Both the position numbers and the translations under genes were made by a program. 34,329 bases of DNA from a virus: positions 1 to 34,329 of IMG/VR virus record IMGVR_UViG_3300033149_004062. One strand, given 5' to 3'. Of the stretch, positions 21,818 through 28,779 are shown piece by piece. The notes beneath the pieces were generated by a model. It was not told the origin of the DNA and made no database searches. It was given only the letters and a program-made list of their open reading frames with translations. Numbering within the stretch: position 1 is the first letter of the stretch; each line of letters opens with the position of its first letter.

Positions 21818-22336
21818 ATGCCTGAGTTCACCGATGCCAAACGCGATCGATGGACGATCGATGTCACCGCGGGGACGTTGCGGCGTGTGCAGCAGCTCCT
21901 AAAGGACCAGTATGGTAACGTCGACCTCGGCGAGCCTCTGGATGGCGACCCGCCGCTCTTGACCCGGTTCGACGTGGAGATCGCCTTCAAGGTCGACATC
22001 CTCTACGCCGTGCTGAAGCCCCAGTTGGACCAGCGCGGCGTGTCCGATCTGGAGTTCGCCGAGCGCTTGAGCGGCGAGGCTCTGTTTCACGCCTCGGAGG
22101 CGTTCATGGAGTCGTGGGCGGATTTTTTCCGCTCCCTCCGCCGTCCCCACCTGACGGCGGCGATCGAAAGCCAACAGGAGCACGTGGCGAAGATCTGGGC
22201 CAAAGGCGAGGAGCTCGTAAGAAGCGAGGCCCTCCAAAGGAAGCTCGACGGCGACCTGGCGGAACTTGGCAGCTCTGTGTTGAGCTCGCTGCAATCGCCG
22301 GATGCGAGCCGGAACCCCGGACACTCCGCGAGCTAG
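21818..22336 (+). CDS. Tail assembly chaperone, zero-frame product (G-like)
   Basis: The 172-residue protein lies between tail-tube and tape-measure genes, the fixed place of the G/GT chaperones. It is helical, starting PEFTDAKRDRWTIDVTAG, and contains ESWADFFRSLRRPHLTAAIE at about 96-115. At D102-F103-F104 the DNA reads GA-T-TTT-TTC, a canonical -1 slippery site, from which a longer GT product can be made. The start at 21818 follows GGAGG. These chaperones coat the tape measure during tail assembly. Confidence 0.82.
   Translation: MPEFTDAKRDRWTIDVTAGTLRRVQQLLKDQYGNVDLGEPLDGDPPLLTRFDVEIAFKVDILYAVLKPQLDQRGVSDLEFAERLSGEALFHASEAFMESWADFFRSLRRPHLTAAIESQQEHVAKIWAKGEELVRSEALQRKLDGDLAELGSSVLSSLQSPDASRNPGHSAS
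22123..22160 (+). promoter_or_regulatory. Programmed -1 ribosomal frameshift signal
   Basis: The slippery heptamer T_TTT_TTC (22123-22129) is in the correct phase of the zero frame. It is followed by an 8-nt spacer and a perfect 8-bp GC stem, CCGCCGTC (22138-22145) / GACGGCGG (22153-22160), with a 7-nt loop. This is the standard form of -1 frameshift sites in phage G/GT genes. Slippage joins the zero frame to the -1 frame ending at 22551. Confidence 0.82.
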
Positions 22337-22551
22337 CCTGGATGGCCGAGGCCCGCGATCGGGCCGCTTGGAACCGCACCTTCGCCCTGGAAGCCGTACT
22401 CTATAACGCCTTCCGGGGCAAGAACGACGACCCGGTCGACCCGATGCAGTTCTACCCGTGGCCCCTGCCGAAACATGAATCGAAAAAGGTAAAGCGGCTC
22501 ACCCCTGAATTGGACCGAATGCTGAGCGACACCTACCCGGCGAAAAAGTGA
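22129..22551 (+). CDS. Tail assembly chaperone, -1 frame extension (T part of GT)
   Basis: This -1 reading frame is open from a GTG at 22114 to 22551 but has no well-placed start of its own. After slippage at 22123-22129 it continues with a Pro-rich linker (PLPPPSPPDGG) and basic stretch, then a helical domain (WQLCVELAAIAGCEPEPRT, LRELAWMAEARDRAAWN) typical of gpT-like domains. The fusion would be about 244 residues. A second route would be separate initiation at the ATG at 22342, giving a short product. The fused GT recruits tail tube subunits to the tape measure in lambda. Confidence 0.75.
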   Translation, partial: PLPPPSPPDGGDRKPTGARGEDLGQRRGARKKRGPPKEARRRPGGTWQLCVELAAIAGCEPEPRTLRELAWMAEARDRAAWNRTFALEAVLYNAFRGKNDDPVDPMQFYPWPLPKHESKKVKRLTPELDRMLSDTYPAKK

Positions 22552-22554
22552 CCG

Positions 22555-22631
22555 AGAGCTGAAAGCCGAAAGCCGAAGGCGGACGCGGCTATCAGCTTTC
22601 CCCTATCCCCTATCCCCTGACCCCTGTCGCC
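22555..22631. repeat. Short tandem motifs between chaperone and tape-measure genes
   Basis: The gap contains GAAAGCC repeats (about 22560-22578) and then four C-rich heptamer-like units (CCCCTAT, CCCCTAT, CCCCTGA, CCCCTGT). I have the impression that such strings are common intergenic filler in planctomycete genomes. No Shine-Dalgarno is evident before the tape-measure ATG at 22636. Confidence 0.6.
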
Positions 22632-22635
22632 TGAC

Positions 22636-24897
22636 ATGCCCCCCAACGCCTCCGCGATCCGAGCCGGCGCCGCCTACGTCGAGCTGTTCTGCAAGGACAA
22701 CCGGTTCACCCGCGGGCTCAGAATCGCCGAGCGGAGGCTGCGTGCGTTTGGCCAGAAGGTGTCTCAGATCGGCAAACGCATGCTTCTGTTTTCCGGTGCG
22801 ATCGCCACCCCGCTTGCCTTTGCGTCCCGCACGTTCGCCGGCTTCGAAGACCAGATGAAGGCCGTGCAGGCGGTCACCGGCGCAGTGGGTGACGAGTTCG
22901 ATCGTCTGTACGATCAGGCCAAGCGCCTGGGTCGGACCACTTCGTTCACCGCCGCCCAGGTCGCCGGCGGGATGTTGAGCCTGGGCCGTGCCGGTTTCAA
23001 CCCAGCGGAGATCGAGGCGGCCATTCCGGGCGTTTTGAACCTTGCCCGGGCCACCGGCACCGACCTGGCCATGGCAACAGATATCGCGGCCGGCACGCTT
23101 CGGGCCTTCAGCCTCGAGGCCGACCAGATGGGCCGTGTCACAGACGTTCTAGTGGCCACGGCCAACAATTCCGCTCAAACCATGGAAGACTTGGGCGAGT
23201 CGATGAAATACGCGGCCCCCATTGCCGAGGAGTACGGGCTGTCGCTGGAGGAGACGGCCAAGGCGTTGGGCGTGCTGGCCAACATGCAGATCAAGGGTTC
23301 GATGGCCGGCACCACGCTACGCCAGGTCATGCTGCAATTGGCCGATCCGAATGTCCGCCGACAGCTCCAAGAAATCGGCATCCAGGCAACGGACGTGACG
23401 GGCAACCTGCGGCCCTTATTAGGTCGGATCCTGGCCGAGGTCGGAGCGGCCATGGGGCAGATGGGTAGCGCCCAGCGTCTGAGCTTGGCTCAATCCCTGT
23501 TTGGCAAGCGGGCCGCGGCCGGGGCATTGAAGTTGGCCAAAAGTGACTTTCCTGCATTGGCTGACGCAATCGACAATGCCGGTGACGTGGCCGAGCGCAC
23601 GGCTAAGGTGATGGACTCGGGGCTGGGCGGCGCGTTTCGGCGGCTCTTGTCGGCTTTGGAAGGCGTGCAGATCGCCGTTGGTGAGGCACTTTCAAAACCC
23701 TTGGGCGGCGTGATGGACAAGATCGCCGGTCTGGCGGTCACGATTGCGGAAATCATCGCCGAGAACAAGCAGTGGATCATCGGCATCAGTGGCACGGTGG
23801 CCGCAATTGCGGGAGTCGGTGCCGCGCTTGTCGCTCTCGGTATCGCTGGCCAGGCAGTCGCGTTCATCTTCGGTGGAATCGCCGCGACCATCGGGGCTGT
23901 GGGCGCGGCGATCGGGTTTATCGGGTCCGTTCTTGCCGCGTTGCTCTCCCCGATCGGGCTCGTGACCGCGGCTGTCGTCGGCCTGGGAGCTTACTTCCTG
24001 AAAACGACCGGGGCCGGAGGCAAGGCCCTCCAGTGGCTGGCCGGCGTTTTCGGCGAGCTGAAAGAGGACGCTTTGCGGGCCTTCGAGGGCATCCGGGACG
24101 CCCTGGCTGCCGGCGACCTGGAGCTGGCGTGGCAGATCGTCCTCCTCGCGCTCAAGCTCGAATGGCGAAAGGCTGTGGGCTGGCTCCACGAAAAGTGGAT
24201 CGGGTTCAAGGACAAGATGCTGACCGCCTGGAACGAGACGGTCGCCGGCGTCAACATCATCTTCGTCAACGCGATCGCCAAGCTGCAAGAAGCGTGGGTC
24301 GGGTTCACCGGCTTCTTGGTCGAGAAATGGAAGGGAGCCGAAGAGACACTTGCCCGTGGGCTCGGCTGGATCATTGCGAAGATGCAGGGCCTGAGTCCAG
24401 CTGAGGTCGTGGCCGACGTTGAGCGGCAGTACGGCATGGGCAGAGCGGAGCGCGAAGAGGCCCGCCGAAGGAGGCTCGAGGAAATTGAACGCGGAAGGGA
24501 GGAGCGAACCGCGGCGATCGGCGCGGCGGCTACCCAAGCGGCGGCCAAACGACGGGCTGCCCGCGAAGCGGAGCTTGCCCGACTCAACGCGGGACTCGCC
24601 GAGGCCCAGAGAGTATTGGATGAAGCGATCGCCGAAGCCAAACGAAAGCGCGACGAGGCCAAGGCCAAGACGGCGGAAACCGAGAGGCGCCCGGCTGGCC
24701 TGGCGGCCGGCGGCTTGGGAATTGCCGAATCCGTTGCCGGCGGCGTGTTCGGCACATTCTCTGCCGCCGCGGCGATGCGGATGGGTGCCGCCAGCTCGAT
24801 CCAGGGACGGATGGCCGATGGGATCGACAAAATCGCTCAGCACACTGAAGCGATGGAAGGCGAGCTCCACGACCTGGGCATGGAATGGGGAGCCTGA
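22636..24897 (+). CDS. Tail tape measure protein
   Basis: The 753-residue protein has a TP901-type tape measure start: RTFAGFEDQMKAVQAVTG, LGRTTSFTAAQVAGGMLSLG, the conserved region with NNSAQTMEDLGESMKYAAP and GTTLRQVMLQLADP, and FPALADAIDNAGDVAERTA (about 303-321). Hydrophobic segments lie at about 385-455 (VAAIAGVGAALVALGIAGQ and following) and an Ala/Arg/Glu-rich coiled coil at about 600-690. It sets tail length and is ejected at infection. At 753 residues an expected tail would be roughly 110 nm by the usual 1.5 angstrom per residue rule. Confidence 0.92.
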   Translation: MPPNASAIRAGAAYVELFCKDNRFTRGLRIAERRLRAFGQKVSQIGKRMLLFSGAIATPLAFASRTFAGFEDQMKAVQAVTGAVGDEFDRLYDQAKRLGRTTSFTAAQVAGGMLSLGRAGFNPAEIEAAIPGVLNLARATGTDLAMATDIAAGTLRAFSLEADQMGRVTDVLVATANNSAQTMEDLGESMKYAAPIAEEYGLSLEETAKALGVLANMQIKGSMAGTTLRQVMLQLADPNVRRQLQEIGIQATDVTGNLRPLLGRILAEVGAAMGQMGSAQRLSLAQSLFGKRAAAGALKLAKSDFPALADAIDNAGDVAERTAKVMDSGLGGAFRRLLSALEGVQIAVGEALSKPLGGVMDKIAGLAVTIAEIIAENKQWIIGISGTVAAIAGVGAALVALGIAGQAVAFIFGGIAATIGAVGAAIGFIGSVLAALLSPIGLVTAAVVGLGAYFLKTTGAGGKALQWLAGVFGELKEDALRAFEGIRDALAAGDLELAWQIVLLALKLEWRKAVGWLHEKWIGFKDKMLTAWNETVAGVNIIFVNAIAKLQEAWVGFTGFLVEKWKGAEETLARGLGWIIAKMQGLSPAEVVADVERQYGMGRAEREEARRRRLEEIERGREERTAAIGAAATQAAAKRRAAREAELARLNAGLAEAQRVLDEAIAEAKRKRDEAKAKTAETERRPAGLAAGGLGIAESVAGGVFGTFSAAAAMRMGAASSIQGRMADGIDKIAQHTEAMEGELHDLGMEWGA

Positions 24898-24899
24898 CG

Positions 24900-25718
24900 A
24901 TGAGCTATTTCGAGCTGGTCGGCCAGGAGACGAGCGAAGGGCAGAGCCCGCGCGGTCGGCAGATCTGGCGGATCACGGACGTGGACGACGCCACTACCGC
25001 CCGGGCGATCGCCTGGGCCGCCGCTCCCGTCGTGTTCGACGGCCTTTTGAAGCAGGATGCGCATATCAGAGAGATCGGCGGCGGCCAATGGGACGTGGAA
25101 GTGACGTACGGCGTCCTCGGCTCGCCCGAGCCGGACAACATCTCCTGGTCCTTCGATATCGGCACGTCCAGCTTGCATATTACGCAGGCGCTGGAGCACG
25201 TGAACACGTACGACATGTACGGCGGCTTGTTCGCCGGCCACAAGGGCGCAATCGGCGTCAACCGGAGCGGCAACAGCCTGAACGTCGAGGGCTGTGACAT
25301 CGTTATCCCGGTGTTCACCTGGGAGGAGACGCACAACCTGCCGGCGGGTACCGTCGCCTCCTATGCCTGGATCCAGACGATGGAGGGACTGGTCGGCCAT
25401 ATCAACGATGCCCCCTTTCGGATCTGGGCGAAGGGCGAACTCTTGCTGTTGGGCGTGAGCGGCTCTCACGCGAGCCTCGTCGAAAAGTGCTCGCCGATCA
25501 CGTTCAAGTTCGCCTCCAGTCGCACCAAAACCGACCTGACGATCGGCGACATCACGGGCATCACGAAAGAAGGACATCACTGGCTCTGGATCGAGTACCA
25601 GGAGTACGAGGACGAAGCCGCGGGGCTCCAGACCAAAAGGCCGTGGGCCGTGCACGTCGAGCGGGTGTACGAGTATGCCGACTTCGGCGACCTGGGCATC
25701 GGCGATCCGTGGAGCTGA
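24900..25718 (+). CDS. Putative distal tail/baseplate protein
   Basis: The 272-residue protein begins at the ATG 24900, two bases after the tape-measure stop, with GGGGAG upstream. It contains ATTARAIAWAAAPVVFDGL and IREIGGGQWDVEVTYGVLG near the N terminus, and beta-rich repeats through the rest (FKFASSRTKTDLTIGDITG). The position after the tape measure fits a distal tail or baseplate component. No family with known function is recognised. Confidence 0.7.
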   Translation: MSYFELVGQETSEGQSPRGRQIWRITDVDDATTARAIAWAAAPVVFDGLLKQDAHIREIGGGQWDVEVTYGVLGSPEPDNISWSFDIGTSSLHITQALEHVNTYDMYGGLFAGHKGAIGVNRSGNSLNVEGCDIVIPVFTWEETHNLPAGTVASYAWIQTMEGLVGHINDAPFRIWAKGELLLLGVSGSHASLVEKCSPITFKFASSRTKTDLTIGDITGITKEGHHWLWIEYQEYEDEAAGLQTKRPWAVHVERVYEYADFGDLGIGDPWS

Positions 25719-25724
25719 GGAAGC

Positions 25725-27671
25725 ATGGGCGAACTCCGAAAGGCGAAACGCGGCGAGCCTTTTCGGCCATCGGTCGCATGGCAGAACGCTACGATCGACG
25801 CGATCCGCTACGTGCGCGAGCTGCAATCATCCGGAGGTCAGAGCGTTGGGCACTCAGCTAGGCAAGCCGACATTGTGTTCATCAAGAACACGACGGGCTT
25901 GGCCCTCTGTCGTCACAGCGTCGTCGGCACTGAGAAAGCGTGGCCAACTCCGAACGACAATCTGAATCAGTTCCAGAATCTGCCGCTCCTGCACGGTGTC
26001 GTCCCGCAGCGACCGCGACATCTCGGCCGCTATGCGGTTCTCTTGGAGCCGGCCGAGCCCGATGCGATTGTGCCGGCCGTCCTGGACGGAGTGACCGTCG
26101 CGCGGCTTGCCGTTAATCATCCATGCGATGGGTTCGCCGATATCATCGACGGCGATCCCTGGAGACTCTATACCCGCTCCCAGCCGGACCAGGGCAGCGC
26201 CGTCATCCTGTGGAAGGAGAGTGGCGTCGGGCTGAAATGGGGCGTCGTGCGGATCGCGCATTCCCCGGGCGGCCTTTGCACGACGACGACCTGCCCTCCG
26301 TGTGCTGGCCAATGCCGGTGGCAATGCACCGCCTCGGGCTGGGCCAAAGTCATCGACACGTGCGAAGGCGATTGCACGTGCGTCTCGCCTCAACAATGGT
26401 GCCTCCCGACGAACTACGGCGCCATGGCCGACGGCCAGTGTTGCGCCGGGACGACCACCACGACGACAACGACTTGCGAGCCGTGCGAAGGCGGCTGCAT
26501 CTGGGAATGCCGGCCGGGAGGCTGGGCGATCGACCGGTTCTATTGCGCAAGCGAGGACTGCTACTGTCAGACGCCGGCGGAGGCATGCGCCGAAAGCAAC
26601 TACTGGGCGCTGACGGGCTCGGGCTGTTGCGGTGGATCGACGACCACGAGCACCACGACGACGCCGGCTCCGTGTGCTGGCCAGTGCTGCTACATCTGCA
26701 CGCCCTGCGGCTGGGTCCACCTGGCCGGCGAATGCACGGGCGAGGGATGCGACTGCCAACCGGACGACGAGGACTGCATCGAGGGCGAGTACAGCACGGT
26801 CACGGCGATCCAGTGCACCTCGACCACGACGACCGAACCTCCGACCACCACTTCGACGACGGGAGAGCCCACCACGACGACGACCTGCGAGCCGTGCGTT
26901 GGGGGGGCGGATTCCTGCGCCTGGATGTGCACGCCGGACGGCTGGGTCTTGGATACCGACGCTTGCCCGACCGGGTGCTACTGCAACGAGCCGACCTTCC
27001 CGTGCTACCCCAGCGGGATCGGATCGCTCTACTTGACCGACTGCTGTTCGAGCGGACCAACGACCACCACCAGCGCGCCGGACTGCGAAGAGAACCCCGG
27101 CTGTCTCTGGGAGTGTAGTTGCCAGTACGGCAATTGCGACTGGGTCCACACCCCGAACACGTTCTGGACGTGCCGCGACATCGGGTGTTGCTGTGATGCC
27201 CCGGGCCCCGACCACGTCTGCGATTGGGTCGCCTATATAATGGGTGATTACGTAGTGACCGAGTGCCAGGGGTGCGGCAGCACAACGACGAGTACAACGG
27301 GCGAGCCGACAACGACCACAAGCGGCGAGCCTACGACGACAACGACATGTCCGCCGTGTGATCCGGCCGGCCGATGTGTCTATCAATGTCACAACCTGTC
27401 GTGGCGGATCTACTATTCGGACTGTATCGGCGACGGATGCGCATGTCAGCCGCCAAGCAGCGAGTGTACCTGGACCAAGGAATATCAGTTTGAAGAGGGA
27501 ACCTGCTGCGGCCCAACGACCACAAGTACGACCGAAGCGCCGACGAGTTCGACTACCAGTTCGACTACGACTACCAGTTCGACTACGACTACCAGTTCGA
27601 CTACGACTACCAGTTCCCCTTCGACTACCAGTTCGACTACCAGCAGCACGACCAGTACGAGTCCTCCTTGA
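25725..27671 (+). CDS. Mucin-like tail fibre: six Cys-rich modules with Thr-rich linkers
   Basis: The 648-residue protein has an N-terminal tail-attachment region (about 1-183). Six homologous Cys-rich modules of about 50-70 residues follow, starting near 184, 250, 315, 387, 452 and 541. Each has the order C.PC.G.C...C, a G/S-W pair, a GC.C..P segment, a C and a terminal CC. They are joined by runs of Thr, Ser, Pro, Gly and Glu (for example TTTTTTTT and TTTSTTGEPTTTTT), and the C terminus is a Ser/Thr tail of about 40 residues. The composition is that of mucin-type O-glycosylated stalks. The even spacing suggests disulfide-linked beads on a flexible rod that could reach the host surface. The neighbouring gene after the next one encodes a GalNAc-transferase-like enzyme. 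Confidence 0.88.
   Translation: MGELRKAKRGEPFRPSVAWQNATIDAIRYVRELQSSGGQSVGHSARQADIVFIKNTTGLALCRHSVVGTEKAWPTPNDNLNQFQNLPLLHGVVPQRPRHLGRYAVLLEPAEPDAIVPAVLDGVTVARLAVNHPCDGFADIIDGDPWRLYTRSQPDQGSAVILWKESGVGLKWGVVRIAHSPGGLCTTTTCPPCAGQCRWQCTASGWAKVIDTCEGDCTCVSPQQWCLPTNYGAMADGQCCAGTTTTTTTTCEPCEGGCIWECRPGGWAIDRFYCASEDCYCQTPAEACAESNYWALTGSGCCGGSTTTSTTTTPAPCAGQCCYICTPCGWVHLAGECTGEGCDCQPDDEDCIEGEYSTVTAIQCTSTTTTEPPTTTSTTGEPTTTTTCEPCVGGADSCAWMCTPDGWVLDTDACPTGCYCNEPTFPCYPSGIGSLYLTDCCSSGPTTTTSAPDCEENPGCLWECSCQYGNCDWVHTPNTFWTCRDIGCCCDAPGPDHVCDWVAYIMGDYVVTECQGCGSTTTSTTGEPTTTTSGEPTTTTTCPPCDPAGRCVYQCHNLSWRIYYSDCIGDGCACQPPSSECTWTKEYQFEEGTCCGPTTTSTTEAPTSSTTSSTTTTSSTTTTSSTTTTSSPSTTSSTTSSTTSTSPP
27545..27660. repeat. 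18-bp tandem repeat coding the Ser/Thr tail
   Basis: The 18-bp unit TTCGACTACGACTACCAG, encoding STTTTS, is repeated about three times exactly and then degenerates into 9-bp variants of the same (TTCGACTACCAG). This allows slipped-strand length variation of the fibre tail without breaking the frame because the unit is a multiple of three. Confidence 0.85.
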
Positions 27672-27686
27672 CAAGGGCGAGCGGAC

Positions 27687-28757
27687 ATGGGCACGGAATT
27701 ACGGAAGGGATGGTGGAAGCACGACTCGCCGACCCACCGCGGAGAACAGACGTTCAATGCGAACGTGGATCAGCTCGGCGACCTGTTTGACGCGACGAAT
27801 CTTGGGAGCGGATCGGTCGTGGTCGGCTACGCTCTCGATTTGGAGACGCGGGATTTAACAGCTGGGACGGCCTCGTTCGCTGACCTCACCCTCACCGGCG
27901 ACCTCACCGTCGCGAGCCAAGCAGCAATCGGCGGCGCCTCGATCGTCGACGATGCATTAAAGATCGACTGGAGTCCGGAAAACGATAGCGGAGCCTGTGG
28001 TATTGAACTGACTTTCACACCGCAAGCGACTTCAAACGGTTCTTACCCGAATCGCGGATTGAGCTTCAATGTGTGGCCTGCCGTATCGGCCAGCGTCACG
28101 AACAGCTCATACGCATCGTCGATCCGCGGCGCTGCAATGGCCGGCGAGACGCTGGAAGGTACGTTGGACGACCTGCTTGGTCACCACCTCGCCTTTGGTC
28201 TTTACACCGGGTGCACAGGTACGGTCAACCATGTGTACGGGTTCCGACTGGTCCCCTACCGGCAAGCCGGCACGGTTGGCGACTTCTACGCCATCCAGAT
28301 CACGGCACCCTACACCGGCGCAACGGTGACGGGCGAGGCCTGGATGCTTTATTCCGCCAACGCCGACCCGAGCTACCTAGCCGGTTCGCTCGGCATCGGG
28401 TCGCCCAACAAGCCGACAGCCAACGGCGACAAAGTGCTTTGGTTCGGCGACAACGGCGCACAGCCGACCGTAGGGGCTAACACGGCGGCCATTTACGGCT
28501 ACGACAGCGGCAGCGGCACCGTCGAAGTATGGGTCACCGACGAGGCCGGCAATGATACGCAGCTTTCGTCGCATGGTCCGTCGCTCTACAAGCCTCGCTC
28601 AGACGACACGCTTCCGTTCGTTGTTCGCCATGCCAACAGGTCGCTCGGCATAATGCAAGAGATAGACCTGTCGGGCGCCATACGGCTGCTGGAAGAGAAA
28701 TTCGGCGTCAAGCTGATCCACGAATCGACGATTCGGCAGGCGGGCCCGAGCGGCTGA
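27687..28757 (+). CDS. Tail fibre protein
   Basis: The 356-residue protein has a short N-terminal attachment region and then a fibre-type region: DLTAGTASFADLTLTGDLTV, the recurrent xDLTLTGDLTV pattern of trimeric beta fibres (about 56-80), a glycine/serine-rich beta domain to about 290, and a C-terminal helical end (LSGAIRLLEEKFGVKLIHES, about 325-344). It lies directly after the mucin-like fibre. It is probably a receptor-binding or fibre component. No chaperone domain is recognised. Confidence 0.72.
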   Translation: MGTELRKGWWKHDSPTHRGEQTFNANVDQLGDLFDATNLGSGSVVVGYALDLETRDLTAGTASFADLTLTGDLTVASQAAIGGASIVDDALKIDWSPENDSGACGIELTFTPQATSNGSYPNRGLSFNVWPAVSASVTNSSYASSIRGAAMAGETLEGTLDDLLGHHLAFGLYTGCTGTVNHVYGFRLVPYRQAGTVGDFYAIQITAPYTGATVTGEAWMLYSANADPSYLAGSLGIGSPNKPTANGDKVLWFGDNGAQPTVGANTAAIYGYDSGSGTVEVWVTDEAGNDTQLSSHGPSLYKPRSDDTLPFVVRHANRSLGIMQEIDLSGAIRLLEEKFGVKLIHESTIRQAGPSG

Positions 28758-28779
28758 ACGAAAAGAAGGACGCACCACA

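Noticed and set aside
25854-27674. 606-residue Arg-rich minus-strand frame opposite the mucin-like fibre
   Set aside because: Its TGSRSRTGSRS-like repeats are the reverse reading of the Thr-rich linkers; no start signal or domain.
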